Of a stretch of DNA of 16,375 nucleotides, positions 6,785-13,808 are shown in pieces. How positions within the stretch are numbered: position 1 is the stretch's first letter; the number at the start of each line of letters is the position of its first letter. The notes under the pieces are model-generated. The model was not told the origin of the DNA and searched no databases. It was given only the letters and a program-made list of their open reading frames with translations. Origin of the DNA: Thermoflexus hugenholtzii JAD2 (GTDB lineage Bacteria; Chloroflexota; Dehalococcoidia; UBA2979); NCBI GenBank assembly GCA_945889565.1, contig CAMDBZ010000013.1, positions 1 to 16,375 of the forward strand. Direction: 5' to 3'. Position numbers and translations under genes: made by a program.

Positions 6785-8065
6785 CTACGCGATCACGACG
6801 CGCGCGCGCAGGTCGGCAATCTCCGCCTCGCTCAACCCGTGCTCGCGCAGCACCTCGTCGGTGTGGCCCCCCAACGGCGGCGACGGCCGCAGCGTCCCGC
6901 TCGGCGACTCAGAGAAGTACGCCGCCGGCCCAACCATGCGCTCCGGCCCCGTCAGCTCGTGCTCGAGTTCGACCATGTAGCGCATCGCCTGCACCTGCGG
7001 GTCGTCGGCGAGCTCCTCCGGGAAGTTGACCTTGGAGATCGGCGCGCCCTCACGCTCGAAGATGGCGATCCATTCGTCCATGGTCTTCGTGAGCATGATC
7101 GCGCGGATACGGTCGCGCATCGCGTCGACGATCGGGTCGTTGGCGCGGTCGAGCGCGTTGAAGTCGGGCGAGCGTGTCGGGTCGTCCTCGATGCCCAGCG
7201 CGCGCCGCATCTGGTCCTGGTTCGCCGGCGTCAGCGAGCCGAGGATCAGCGCGCCGTCCTTCACGCGGTAGCCGCCGTACCAGAGCCGGAACGCCTTGTT
7301 GACGATCGCCGCTTCGCCGCGAATCTCGAGTTGCCGCTGGTACGACTCGCCGGCCGCGCGCGCGGCGAGTACGCGCTCGAACGTCGGATCCACCGTCATC
7401 ACGTCGGCCACCGGCAGCTTGGAGATGGAGCCGCCCTGCACCACCATCCCCGCCAGCAGCAACGACGTGGACACCTTCTGCCCCTGCCCCGTGCGCAGCC
7501 GGTGGAAGAGCGCCGCACACGCGCCCATCGCAGCGGAGCTCGCCGCCATGTAGTCCGCCGGCGCGGTCCCGCCGATGAGCAACGGCGCGCCTGCGTCATC
7601 CACCTTCGCGTCCGCAGCCATCAGCCCGGAGAACGCCTGCGCCACGATGTCGGACCCCGAGCGGTGCGCCCCGGGCCCCCGGTCGCCGTAACCCGTGTTC
7701 TCGATGTAGATGAGGTCGGGCCGCAGTCGCCGCAGCGTCTCGTAATCCAGCTTGAGCCGCGGCGGCACCGTCGGCCGCATGTTGATGAGGAAGATGTCGA
7801 AGTCCGGGACCAGCCGGTGCACCAGCGCCTGCCCGTCCGGCTGCTGCAGGTCCACCACGAGGCTGCGCTTCCCGCGGTTCAGCGAGTGGTAGCTCTTGCT
7901 CTCGCCCGGCATGAACGCGCCGTTGACGCGCGTGCCCTCGCCCCCGGGCGGCTCGATCTTCACCACGTCCGCGCCGAGGTCCGCGAGCAGCACGCCGCAG
8001 AACGGCCCTGCGACGATCTGCGTCACCTCCAGCACCTTGATGCCGTCCAGCGGTCCCGCAGCCAT
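6785..8065 (-). CDS. Family III (CaiB/BaiF) CoA transferase, single domain
   Basis: A 426-residue CoA transferase of the CaiB/BaiF family, which transfers CoA between carboxylic acids or, in some members, racemises or activates them. The N-terminal Rossmann-like part has GIKVLEVTQIVAGPFCG (8-24), LADLGADVVKIEPPGG (28-42) and NRGKRSLVVDLQ (63-74). The candidate catalytic aspartate is D171 in GGTAPADYMAAS, in contrast to the first half of the fused protein. Further marks are RTGQGQKVSTSLL (191-203) and the C-terminal PPLGGHTDEVL (396-406). ATG 8065 is preceded by AAGGGG at 5 nt (8071-8076). The 33 extra upstream codons overlap the promoter and lack family similarity. It leads a probable two-gene unit with the beta-propeller gene. 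The substrate cannot be assigned. Confidence 0.93.
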   Translation of the reverse strand: MAAGPLDGIKVLEVTQIVAGPFCGVLLADLGADVVKIEPPGGEGTRVNGAFMPGESKSYHSLNRGKRSLVVDLQQPDGQALVHRLVPDFDIFLINMRPTVPPRLKLDYETLRRLRPDLIYIENTGYGDRGPGAHRSGSDIVAQAFSGLMAADAKVDDAGAPLLIGGTAPADYMAASSAAMGACAALFHRLRTGQGQKVSTSLLLAGMVVQGGSISKLPVADVMTVDPTFERVLAARAAGESYQRQLEIRGEAAIVNKAFRLWYGGYRVKDGALILGSLTPANQDQMRRALGIEDDPTRSPDFNALDRANDPIVDAMRDRIRAIMLTKTMDEWIAIFEREGAPISKVNFPEELADDPQVQAMRYMVELEHELTGPERMVGPAAYFSESPSGTLRPSPPLGGHTDEVLREHGLSEAEIADLRARVVIA

Positions 8066-8102
8066 GGCCACCCCTTCCCGTCGCGCCGCCCCGACGCGCG
8101 AT

Positions 8103-8108
8103 ACGCTA
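8103..8108 (-). promoter_or_regulatory. Possible -10 element for the single-domain CoA transferase
   Basis: Read on the minus strand this is TGTGCTAGCGT, an extended -10-like TAGCGT, 37 nt before ATG 8065. The same string with one difference, TGCGCTAGCGT, precedes the divergent glgP gene. No -35 hexamer is recognisable at normal spacing. Confidence 0.35.
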
Positions 8109-8163
8109 GCACAGCCGTCATCGCCTCGCCCCGCCCTCCTGAGGCGCCGCACTTGCGAACACA

Positions 8164-8179
8164 TGTTTCACGTGAAACA
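8164..8179. other. parS centromere-like ParB-binding site
   Basis: TGTTTCACGTGAAACA is a perfect 16-bp palindrome (18 bp with the flanking A/T) and matches the conserved chromosomal parS consensus TGTTNCACGTGAAACA. ParB loads there as a CTP-dependent clamp and spreads, and with ParA and SMC drives origin segregation. parS sites are concentrated near oriC in most bacteria. I saw no second copy in the window and no parA/parB gene, so the function is inferred from the exact match. Confidence 0.85.
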
Positions 8180-8300
8180 TCGGCGAGCGCCGCGACCGGC
8201 CCGTCCGGCAGTCGCTGTCGCTCCTTCGCTTATGTCGATATTGAGTGCGCGCGGTGGCGGCCGTGCGAGCTTGCCGATTCCCCGTCTCGCGCGCGTGCGC

Positions 8301-8306
8301 TAGCGT
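8301..8306 (+). promoter_or_regulatory. glgP: Possible -10 element for the glgPXA operon
   Basis: TAGCGT within TGCGCTAGCGT lies 32 nt before the favoured ATG 8339. It is 8 nt before an in-frame GTG at 8315, a spacing that would suit a leaderless transcript. No clear -35 is seen at 16-18 bp. Confidence 0.35.
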
Positions 8307-8338
8307 CGAGGGGCGTGAGCGGACAAGGACAGGCGCGG

Positions 8339-10315
8339 ATGACTGACGCGGGCGAGCTCTCGCGCTGGCTCGCGGAGCTGGCGCACAACTACCGGTGGAC
8401 CTGGCACCCGCCGACGCGCGAGCTGTTCGCGCGTTTGCCGGCGGCGGCGGCGGCGAACGCGTCGCCGTGCACGCGGGTCGCACGCGTCGACCTGACCGCG
8501 GTCGCGCGCGACGCTGCGCTCGTAGCCGCGGTGCAGTCCGCGCACGAGACGCTGACGGCCGAGCTTGCGGAGGCGCCGGCATACCGCTCGATCGCCTACT
8601 TCTCCCCAGAGTTCGGCCTGGCGGAGACGTTCCACCAGTACGCGGGCGGGCTGGGGGTGCTGGCCGGCGATCACCTGAAGGCAGCGAGCGACCGGCGGTT
8701 GCCCCTGGTAGGGCTCGGGCTGCTGTACCGCGAGGGCGCGTTCCACCAGCGCATCGAAGGCGGCGCGCAGCACGAGTACTACGAACCGCTCGACGCGGCC
8801 GCGGCCGGGCTGACCGATACGGGCGTGCGCGTGCGCGTGGAGCTGGACCAGGAGCACGCGCTGGTGGCGGTCTGGCGGCTCGACGTCGGGACCGTGCCGC
8901 TGTACCTGCTCGACACGGCGCTGCCGGAGAACACGGCGGAGACGCGCGCGATCACGAACCGGCTCTACAGCGGCGACGAGGAACACCGGCTGCGCCAGGA
9001 GATCGTGCTGGGGGTGGGGGGGCTGCGTGCGCTGCGCGCGCTGGGCGTGCACCCGCAGATCTTCCACCTCAACGAGGGGCACGCGGGCTTCCTGGCGCTG
9101 GAGCTGCTGCACGAGCTGCTTGCCTCGGGCGTGGGGTTCGCGCAGGCGCTGGCGTCCGTCCGCGGGAGCGTGCGCTTCACGACGCACACGCCGGTGCCGG
9201 CAGGCATCGATCGCTTCGCGCGCGGGTCGGTGGAGCGCTACCTGGGGGCGTGGGCGCACCGCCATCACGTGGCGCCGGGCACGCTGCTGGCGCTGGGCGA
9301 GCACCCGGACGACCCACCCGGAGTGTTCAACATGGCGGCGTTCTGCCTGCGCATCGCGGGCCGCACGAACGGCGTCTCGCGGCTGCACGGCGAGGTGAGC
9401 CGCGGGCTGTTCAGCGCGCTGCCCGGCAGCAAGGACATCACGTCTGTAACCAACGGCGTGCACGCGCGCACATGGGTGGCGCCGGCGTGGCAGCAGCTGT
9501 TCGACGGCGCGCTCGGGCCGGCGTGGGCGAACGGCGACCCGCTGTCGTGGCAGCGCGTCGACGAGATCGCGGACCGCGAGCTTGCGCAGGCGCGCACGCG
9601 CGCACGCGCGGACCTCGTCGCGCGGGTGCGCGCCTGCAGCCCGCAGGCGACGTTCGACCCGGACGCGCTGACGGTCGGGTTCGCGCGCCGGTTCGCGACG
9701 TACAAGCGAGCAGCGCTGCTGCTGCAGCACGAGCAGCGGCTCGGTGAGCTGCTGCAGACGGCGGACCGCCCGATCCAGTTCGTGTTCGCAGGGAAGGCGC
9801 ACCCGGCGGATCACGAAGGCAAGGCGCTGATCGAGACCGTGGTCGGGCTGGCGCACTCGGCGGTGGGGCGGGGGCGCGTGGTGTTCCTCCCGGACTACGA
9901 CATGGGGGTCGCGCGAGCGCTGTACCACGGGTGCGACGTGTGGCTGAACACGCCGGTGCGCGCGCTGGAGGCGTGCGGGACGAGCGGGATGAAGGCGGCG
10001 CTGAACGGCGCGCTGCACTGCTCGACGCTGGACGGCTGGTGGGACGAGGCGTTCGACGGCAGCAACGGCTGGGCGATCCCCTCGGTGGGACTCAGCGATC
10101 CGGCCGCGCGCGACCGCGCGGAGGCGGCGCACCTGCTGGACACGCTGCAGTGGGAGATCGTGCCGCTGTTCTACGCCGATGGCGGCCGCGCGCCGTCCGG
10201 CGCGTGGTGGCGGCGCGTGCGCCACGCGTGGCGGACGCTGGGGCCGCGGGTGACGGCGGCACGGATGCTGGACGAGTACGCCGACCGCATCTACGCGCCG
10301 CTCGGCGGCCGATGA
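8339..10315 (+). CDS. glgP: Alpha-glucan (glycogen/maltodextrin) phosphorylase
   Basis: A GT35 phosphorylase that releases glucose-1-phosphate from non-reducing ends of alpha-1,4-glucans using pyridoxal phosphate. It has 658 residues, shorter than the roughly 850 of actinobacterial GlgP. The N-terminus (WLAELAHNYRWTWHPPTRELFARL, so positions 10-33) is the DUF3417-type cap of this subfamily. SIAYFSPEFGLAE (84-96) and YAGGLGVLAGDHLKAASD (101-118) follow. The core has RRFATYKRA (450-458), FAGKAHPAD (483-491) and EACGTSGMKAALNG (544-557), where K552 is the expected PLP lysine, then TLDGWWDE. ATG 8339 has AAGGA about 9 nt upstream. An in-frame GTG at 8315 would add eight residues. The frame stays open for kilobases upstream only because of high GC. 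First gene of glgP-glgX-glgA; its TGA overlaps the next ATG. Confidence 0.94.
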   Translation: MTDAGELSRWLAELAHNYRWTWHPPTRELFARLPAAAAANASPCTRVARVDLTAVARDAALVAAVQSAHETLTAELAEAPAYRSIAYFSPEFGLAETFHQYAGGLGVLAGDHLKAASDRRLPLVGLGLLYREGAFHQRIEGGAQHEYYEPLDAAAAGLTDTGVRVRVELDQEHALVAVWRLDVGTVPLYLLDTALPENTAETRAITNRLYSGDEEHRLRQEIVLGVGGLRALRALGVHPQIFHLNEGHAGFLALELLHELLASGVGFAQALASVRGSVRFTTHTPVPAGIDRFARGSVERYLGAWAHRHHVAPGTLLALGEHPDDPPGVFNMAAFCLRIAGRTNGVSRLHGEVSRGLFSALPGSKDITSVTNGVHARTWVAPAWQQLFDGALGPAWANGDPLSWQRVDEIADRELAQARTRARADLVARVRACSPQATFDPDALTVGFARRFATYKRAALLLQHEQRLGELLQTADRPIQFVFAGKAHPADHEGKALIETVVGLAHSAVGRGRVVFLPDYDMGVARALYHGCDVWLNTPVRALEACGTSGMKAALNGALHCSTLDGWWDEAFDGSNGWAIPSVGLSDPAARDRAEAAHLLDTLQWEIVPLFYADGGRAPSGAWWRRVRHAWRTLGPRVTAARMLDEYADRIYAPLGGR

Positions 10316-12399
10316 CCCGCGTCGAGGCCGGCGCTCCCGCTCCGCTGGGGGCGACGTGGGACGGCCGCGGCACGAACTTCGCGGTATGGAGCGCGGCAGC
10401 GACGAGCGTCGAGCTGTGCCTATTCGACGGCGCGGGCGTGGAGACGCGCGTGCGGCTGCCGGCGCGCAGCGGCGGCGTGCACCACGGCTACGTGCCCCGC
10501 ATCGAGCCCGGACAGCGGTACGGGTTCCGCGTGCACGGGGTGTGGGCGCCCGCCGAGGGGCGGCGCGCGAACCCGGCGAAGCTGCTGCTGGACCCGTACG
10601 CGCGCGCCATCGAGGGCGGCGTGCGCTGGTGCGATGCTGTGTTCGACTTCCGCGCCGACGATGCGCAACGGCCGGACGAGCGCGACAGCGCGCCGTACGT
10701 CCCGCGGTCGGTAGTGGTCGACAGCAGCTTCGCGTGGGGGGACGATCGCCCGCCGGGCACCCCGCTCGCGGACTCCGTGATCTACGAGACGCACGTGCGC
10801 GGGCTGACGATGCTCCACCCGGGGGTGCCCGCGGCGCTGCGCGGCACGTTCGCGGGGATGGCGTTACCGCCGGTGGTGGAGCACCTCGTGCAGCTGGGGG
10901 TCACGGCGGTGGAGTTGCTGCCGGTGCAGCAGTTCGTGCCGGAGCCGCAGCACGTGGCGCGCGGGCTGACGAACTACTGGGGCTACAGCACGATCGGCTA
11001 CTTCGCGCCGCACGCGGGGTACGCGGCCGGGCGGCGCGCGGGCGACCAGATGCGCGAGTTCAAGCAGCTGGTGCGCACCCTGCACGCCGCGGGCATCGAG
11101 GTGATCCTCGACGTCGCGTACAACCACACGACGGAGGGCGCGGAGCGCGGGCCCGCACTGTGCTTCCGCGGGCTCGACAACGGGAGCTACTACCGGCTGG
11201 CGGCGGACCGCGCGCGCTACGTCGACGTGACGGGATGCGGGCACACGCTCAACGCAGCGCATCCGGCGGTGCTCGGCCTGATCATGGATAGCCTGCGCTA
11301 CTGGGCCAGCGAGATGCACGTCGACGGGTTCCGCTTCGATCTCGCGACGGCGCTCACGCGGGGGGAAGGAGGCGAGCCGCTGACCTCGGCGGTCGTCGAC
11401 GCGGTGCGGCAGGACCCGCTGCTGGGGCAGCGCAAGCTGATCGCGGAGCCGTGGGACCTCGGCCCGGGCGGGTACCAGGCGGGGCGCTTCCCGGCGCCGT
11501 GGGCGGAGTGGAACGACGGGTTCCGCGACCGCGTGCGCGACTACTGGCGCGGCGGCACGCACGCGCTCGGTGCGTTCGCCGGCGCGCTGGCCGGCAGCGC
11601 GGAGCGCTTCGCGGCGTCCGGGCGCGGCCCCGAGGCGAGCATCAACTACGTGACGAGCCACGACGGCTTCACGCTCGCCGACCTCGTGGCGTACGAGCGC
11701 AAGCACAACGCGGCGAACGGCGAGCACAATCGCGACGGCGCCGACGAGGCGCACGCGTGGAACTCGGGCGTCGAAGGGGAGACCGCGGACGCGCTCGTGC
11801 GCGAGCGGCGGCGGCGGCGGCAGCGCGCGCAGCTCGCGACCCTGCTGCTCGCGCAGGGCGTGCCGATGCTGCTCGGTGGCGACGAGCTCGGCCGCACGCA
11901 GGGCGGCAACAACAACGCGTACTGCCAGGACAACGACGTGTCGTGGTACGACTGGGACGGCGCGGATGCGTCGCTCGTGGCGTTCGTGCGCGCGCTCGTC
12001 GCGCTGCGGCGCGCGCACCCGGTGTTCCGCCGCCGTCGCTGGCTGGACGGCACCGCCAACGGCGATGGACGCAGCGACGTCGTGTGGTACCGCGTCGACG
12101 GGCGCGCGATGACGCCGGCCGACTGGGACGCGCCGGACGCGCACGCGCTCGCGGTGTACCTCAACGGGGCCGCGCGTCACGTCGAGCAGGGGGCCGGCGA
12201 GCCGGAGGACGAGAGCTTCCTCACGCTGTGCAACGCGCGCGAGGCGCCGCAGGCGTTCGTGCTGCCGGGGGGGCTCGGCGCCGGCCCGTGGGAAGTGTGC
12301 ATCGACAGCGTCGACGACGCGCGCGTGGGGCAGGTGGTCGCGGCGGAGGCGGCGGTGACGGTCGCGGGCTGGGGCGTGCAGCTCCTGCGACGCCGATGA
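10312..12399 (+). CDS. glgX: Glycogen debranching enzyme (GH13 isoamylase type)
   Basis: A 695-residue GlgX/TreX-type enzyme that hydrolyses alpha-1,6 branches left after phosphorylase trimming. A CBM48-like N-terminal domain (about 8-110, with GTNFAVWSAAATSVELCLFD) precedes a GH13 barrel. DVAYNHT (267-273) is conserved region I. DGFRFDLATAL (338-348) holds nucleophile D343, LIAEPWDLG (376-384) holds acid/base E379, and SHDGFTL (449-455) holds the third acid D451. IYETHVRGLT (157-166) and GGDELGRTQGGNNNAYCQDN (522-541) are typical of the GlgX branch. The length matches the usual 650-720. ATGA overlap with glgP at 10312-10315 implies translational coupling, and a second ATGA joins it to glgA. 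TreX-like transferase activity cannot be excluded. Confidence 0.95.
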   Translation: MTRVEAGAPAPLGATWDGRGTNFAVWSAAATSVELCLFDGAGVETRVRLPARSGGVHHGYVPRIEPGQRYGFRVHGVWAPAEGRRANPAKLLLDPYARAIEGGVRWCDAVFDFRADDAQRPDERDSAPYVPRSVVVDSSFAWGDDRPPGTPLADSVIYETHVRGLTMLHPGVPAALRGTFAGMALPPVVEHLVQLGVTAVELLPVQQFVPEPQHVARGLTNYWGYSTIGYFAPHAGYAAGRRAGDQMREFKQLVRTLHAAGIEVILDVAYNHTTEGAERGPALCFRGLDNGSYYRLAADRARYVDVTGCGHTLNAAHPAVLGLIMDSLRYWASEMHVDGFRFDLATALTRGEGGEPLTSAVVDAVRQDPLLGQRKLIAEPWDLGPGGYQAGRFPAPWAEWNDGFRDRVRDYWRGGTHALGAFAGALAGSAERFAASGRGPEASINYVTSHDGFTLADLVAYERKHNAANGEHNRDGADEAHAWNSGVEGETADALVRERRRRRQRAQLATLLLAQGVPMLLGGDELGRTQGGNNNAYCQDNDVSWYDWDGADASLVAFVRALVALRRAHPVFRRRRWLDGTANGDGRSDVVWYRVDGRAMTPADWDAPDAHALAVYLNGAARHVEQGAGEPEDESFLTLCNAREAPQAFVLPGGLGAGPWEVCIDSVDDARVGQVVAAEAAVTVAGWGVQLLRRR

Positions 12400-13808
12400 G
12401 AGTGCTGTTCGCGACGGCGGAGCTCGCGCCGATCGTGCGCGTCGGCGGGCTCGCGGAGGCGGCGGCGGGGCTCGCGCGGGCGCTGCGCGGGCTTGGCGTA
12501 GATGTCGAGGTCGTGCTGCCGGACTACGGCGGCATTGCGCTGGACGGCGAGCGCGTGGCGCCGCTCGACGTGCCGGCGTGGGCGGGTGCCGTCGTGGCGC
12601 GCAGCGGGACGCTCGACGGGCTGCCGCTGACGCTGGTCGCAGCGCCCGAGCTCGCGCGGCCGCACCCGTACAACGACCCGGCGACCGGGCTCGGCTGGCC
12701 GGACAACGATCGACGCTTCTTCGTGTTCGCCGCTGGGGTGGCGGCGCTCGCCGCGGCGCGCGCGCCGGACGTGCTGCACCTGAACGACTGGCATACGGCG
12801 GCCGCGCTCGGGATGGTGTACCCGCGGCCTCCGGCAGTACTGACGATCCACACGATGGGCTACCAGGGCCACACGGACGCGCGCTGGCTGGACGTGCTGC
12901 CGCACTTCCCGGAGCGGTACGAGTGGGGCGGCGGCTGCAATCCGCTCGCGGGCGCGCTCGCGCTCGCGGAGCGCGTGGTCGCGGTCAGCCCGACGTACGC
13001 GCGCGAGATCGTCGAGGCGCCGCACGGCTTCGGGCTCGAGACGCGGCTGGCGACGCTGGGCGCGCGGCTCGGCGGCATTCGCAACGGCATCGACGACGGG
13101 GTGTGGAATCCCGCGACCGATCGCGCGATCGCGGCGCGCTACAACGCGGCGCTGCCGCGGGGCAAGGCGCGCTGCCGCGCGGCGCTGCTCGCGGAGCTGG
13201 GCTGGGCGGACGACGACGCTTCCGTTGCGGCCGGCTCCGGACCCGGCACGCCGATCGCCGCGATGGTGACGCGGCTGACGGATCAGAAGGGCGTCGGCGT
13301 GGCGCTCGATGCGATCGCGCGCACGGGTGGCGTGCGACTCGCGCTGCTCGGCGCGGGCGACCCCGCGCTGGCGCGGCTGGCGCGCGCGCTGGCGGCGCGC
13401 GAGCCGCAGCGCGTGGCGTTTCGCGAGGGCTACGACGACGCGTACGGGCATCGGCTGTTCGCGGGCGCGGACCTGCTGCTGATGCCCAGCCGCTTCGAGC
13501 CGTGCGGGCTCGCGCAGATGCAGGCGATGGCGTACGGCACGATCCCCGTCGTCACCAACGTGGGCGGGTTGCACGACACGGTGCAGGACGACGACGCGAC
13601 GCCCGGCGGCACCGGCTTCGTGGCGCGCAGCGGGGACGCTGCGGGCGTGGCGGAGGCGCTGCAACGCGCGGCGGCGGCGTGGCGCGATGCGCCGCGGCGC
13701 AGGGCGCTGCAGCGGCGCGGGATGTCCATCGACTGGTCGTGGCGCGGTCCGGCGGCGGAGTACCTCGCGCTGTACAACGCGGTGCTCGCGGCGCCGCTCA
13801 GTCGCTAG
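12396..13808 (+). CDS. glgA: Glycogen synthase (ADP-glucose type, GT5)
   Basis: A 470-residue GT5 glycogen/starch synthase that adds glucose from ADP-glucose to alpha-1,4-glucan. ATAELAPIVRVGGLAEAA (6-23) is the N-terminal nucleotide-sugar loop. LPDYGG (41-46), DVLHLNDWHTA (125-135) and TIHTMGYQG (150-158) are the acceptor-side blocks. IRNGIDDGVWNP (228-239), MVTRLTDQKG (290-299) and SRFEPCGLAQMQAMAYGT (365-382, with E368) belong to the GT-B C-terminal domain. The usual KxGGL lysine (K15 in E. coli) is arginine here, a conservative change. The family length is about 470-500, so it is complete. It begins inside the glgX stop (ATGA). Its last 11 bp overlap the end of glgC on the other strand, which makes its substrate. 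Confidence 0.95.
   Translation: MRVLFATAELAPIVRVGGLAEAAAGLARALRGLGVDVEVVLPDYGGIALDGERVAPLDVPAWAGAVVARSGTLDGLPLTLVAAPELARPHPYNDPATGLGWPDNDRRFFVFAAGVAALAAARAPDVLHLNDWHTAAALGMVYPRPPAVLTIHTMGYQGHTDARWLDVLPHFPERYEWGGGCNPLAGALALAERVVAVSPTYAREIVEAPHGFGLETRLATLGARLGGIRNGIDDGVWNPATDRAIAARYNAALPRGKARCRAALLAELGWADDDASVAAGSGPGTPIAAMVTRLTDQKGVGVALDAIARTGGVRLALLGAGDPALARLARALAAREPQRVAFREGYDDAYGHRLFAGADLLLMPSRFEPCGLAQMQAMAYGTIPVVTNVGGLHDTVQDDDATPGGTGFVARSGDAAGVAEALQRAAAAWRDAPRRRALQRRGMSIDWSWRGPAAEYLALYNAVLAAPLSR

Larger units (their letters stand above)
8066..8338. other. Divergent intergenic region with parS
   Basis: This 273-bp region separates the CoA transferase from glgP. It holds two outward-facing TAGCGT -10-like boxes (8103-8108 minus, 8301-8306 plus) and the parS palindrome (8163-8180). 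It also has a 6-bp inverted repeat CGCCTC/GAGGCG (8122-8127, 8141-8146) and a short AT-richer patch around 8226-8246. I found no convincing DnaA boxes (TTATCCACA) and no long coding frame with recognisable protein features. Confidence 0.7.

Noticed and set aside
7896..8303. Possible small gene through the parS region, reading MFHVKH across the palindrome
   Set aside because: The peptide MFHVKH is simply the palindrome translated. The frame mostly overlaps the CoA-transferase gene and has no ribosome site or motif.
8066..8338. DnaA boxes that would prove oriC
   Set aside because: The best candidates (TTATGTCGA, TTGCGAACA) match TTATCCACA at only about five of nine positions. I therefore claim origin proximity only, not an oriC.
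5888..10315. Very long plus-strand open frame of 1475 codons ending with glgP
   Set aside because: Only the part from about 8339 resembles a protein family. The upstream portion is Arg/His/Ala-rich and is antisense to the propeller and CoA-transferase genes; the frame is open because of high GC.
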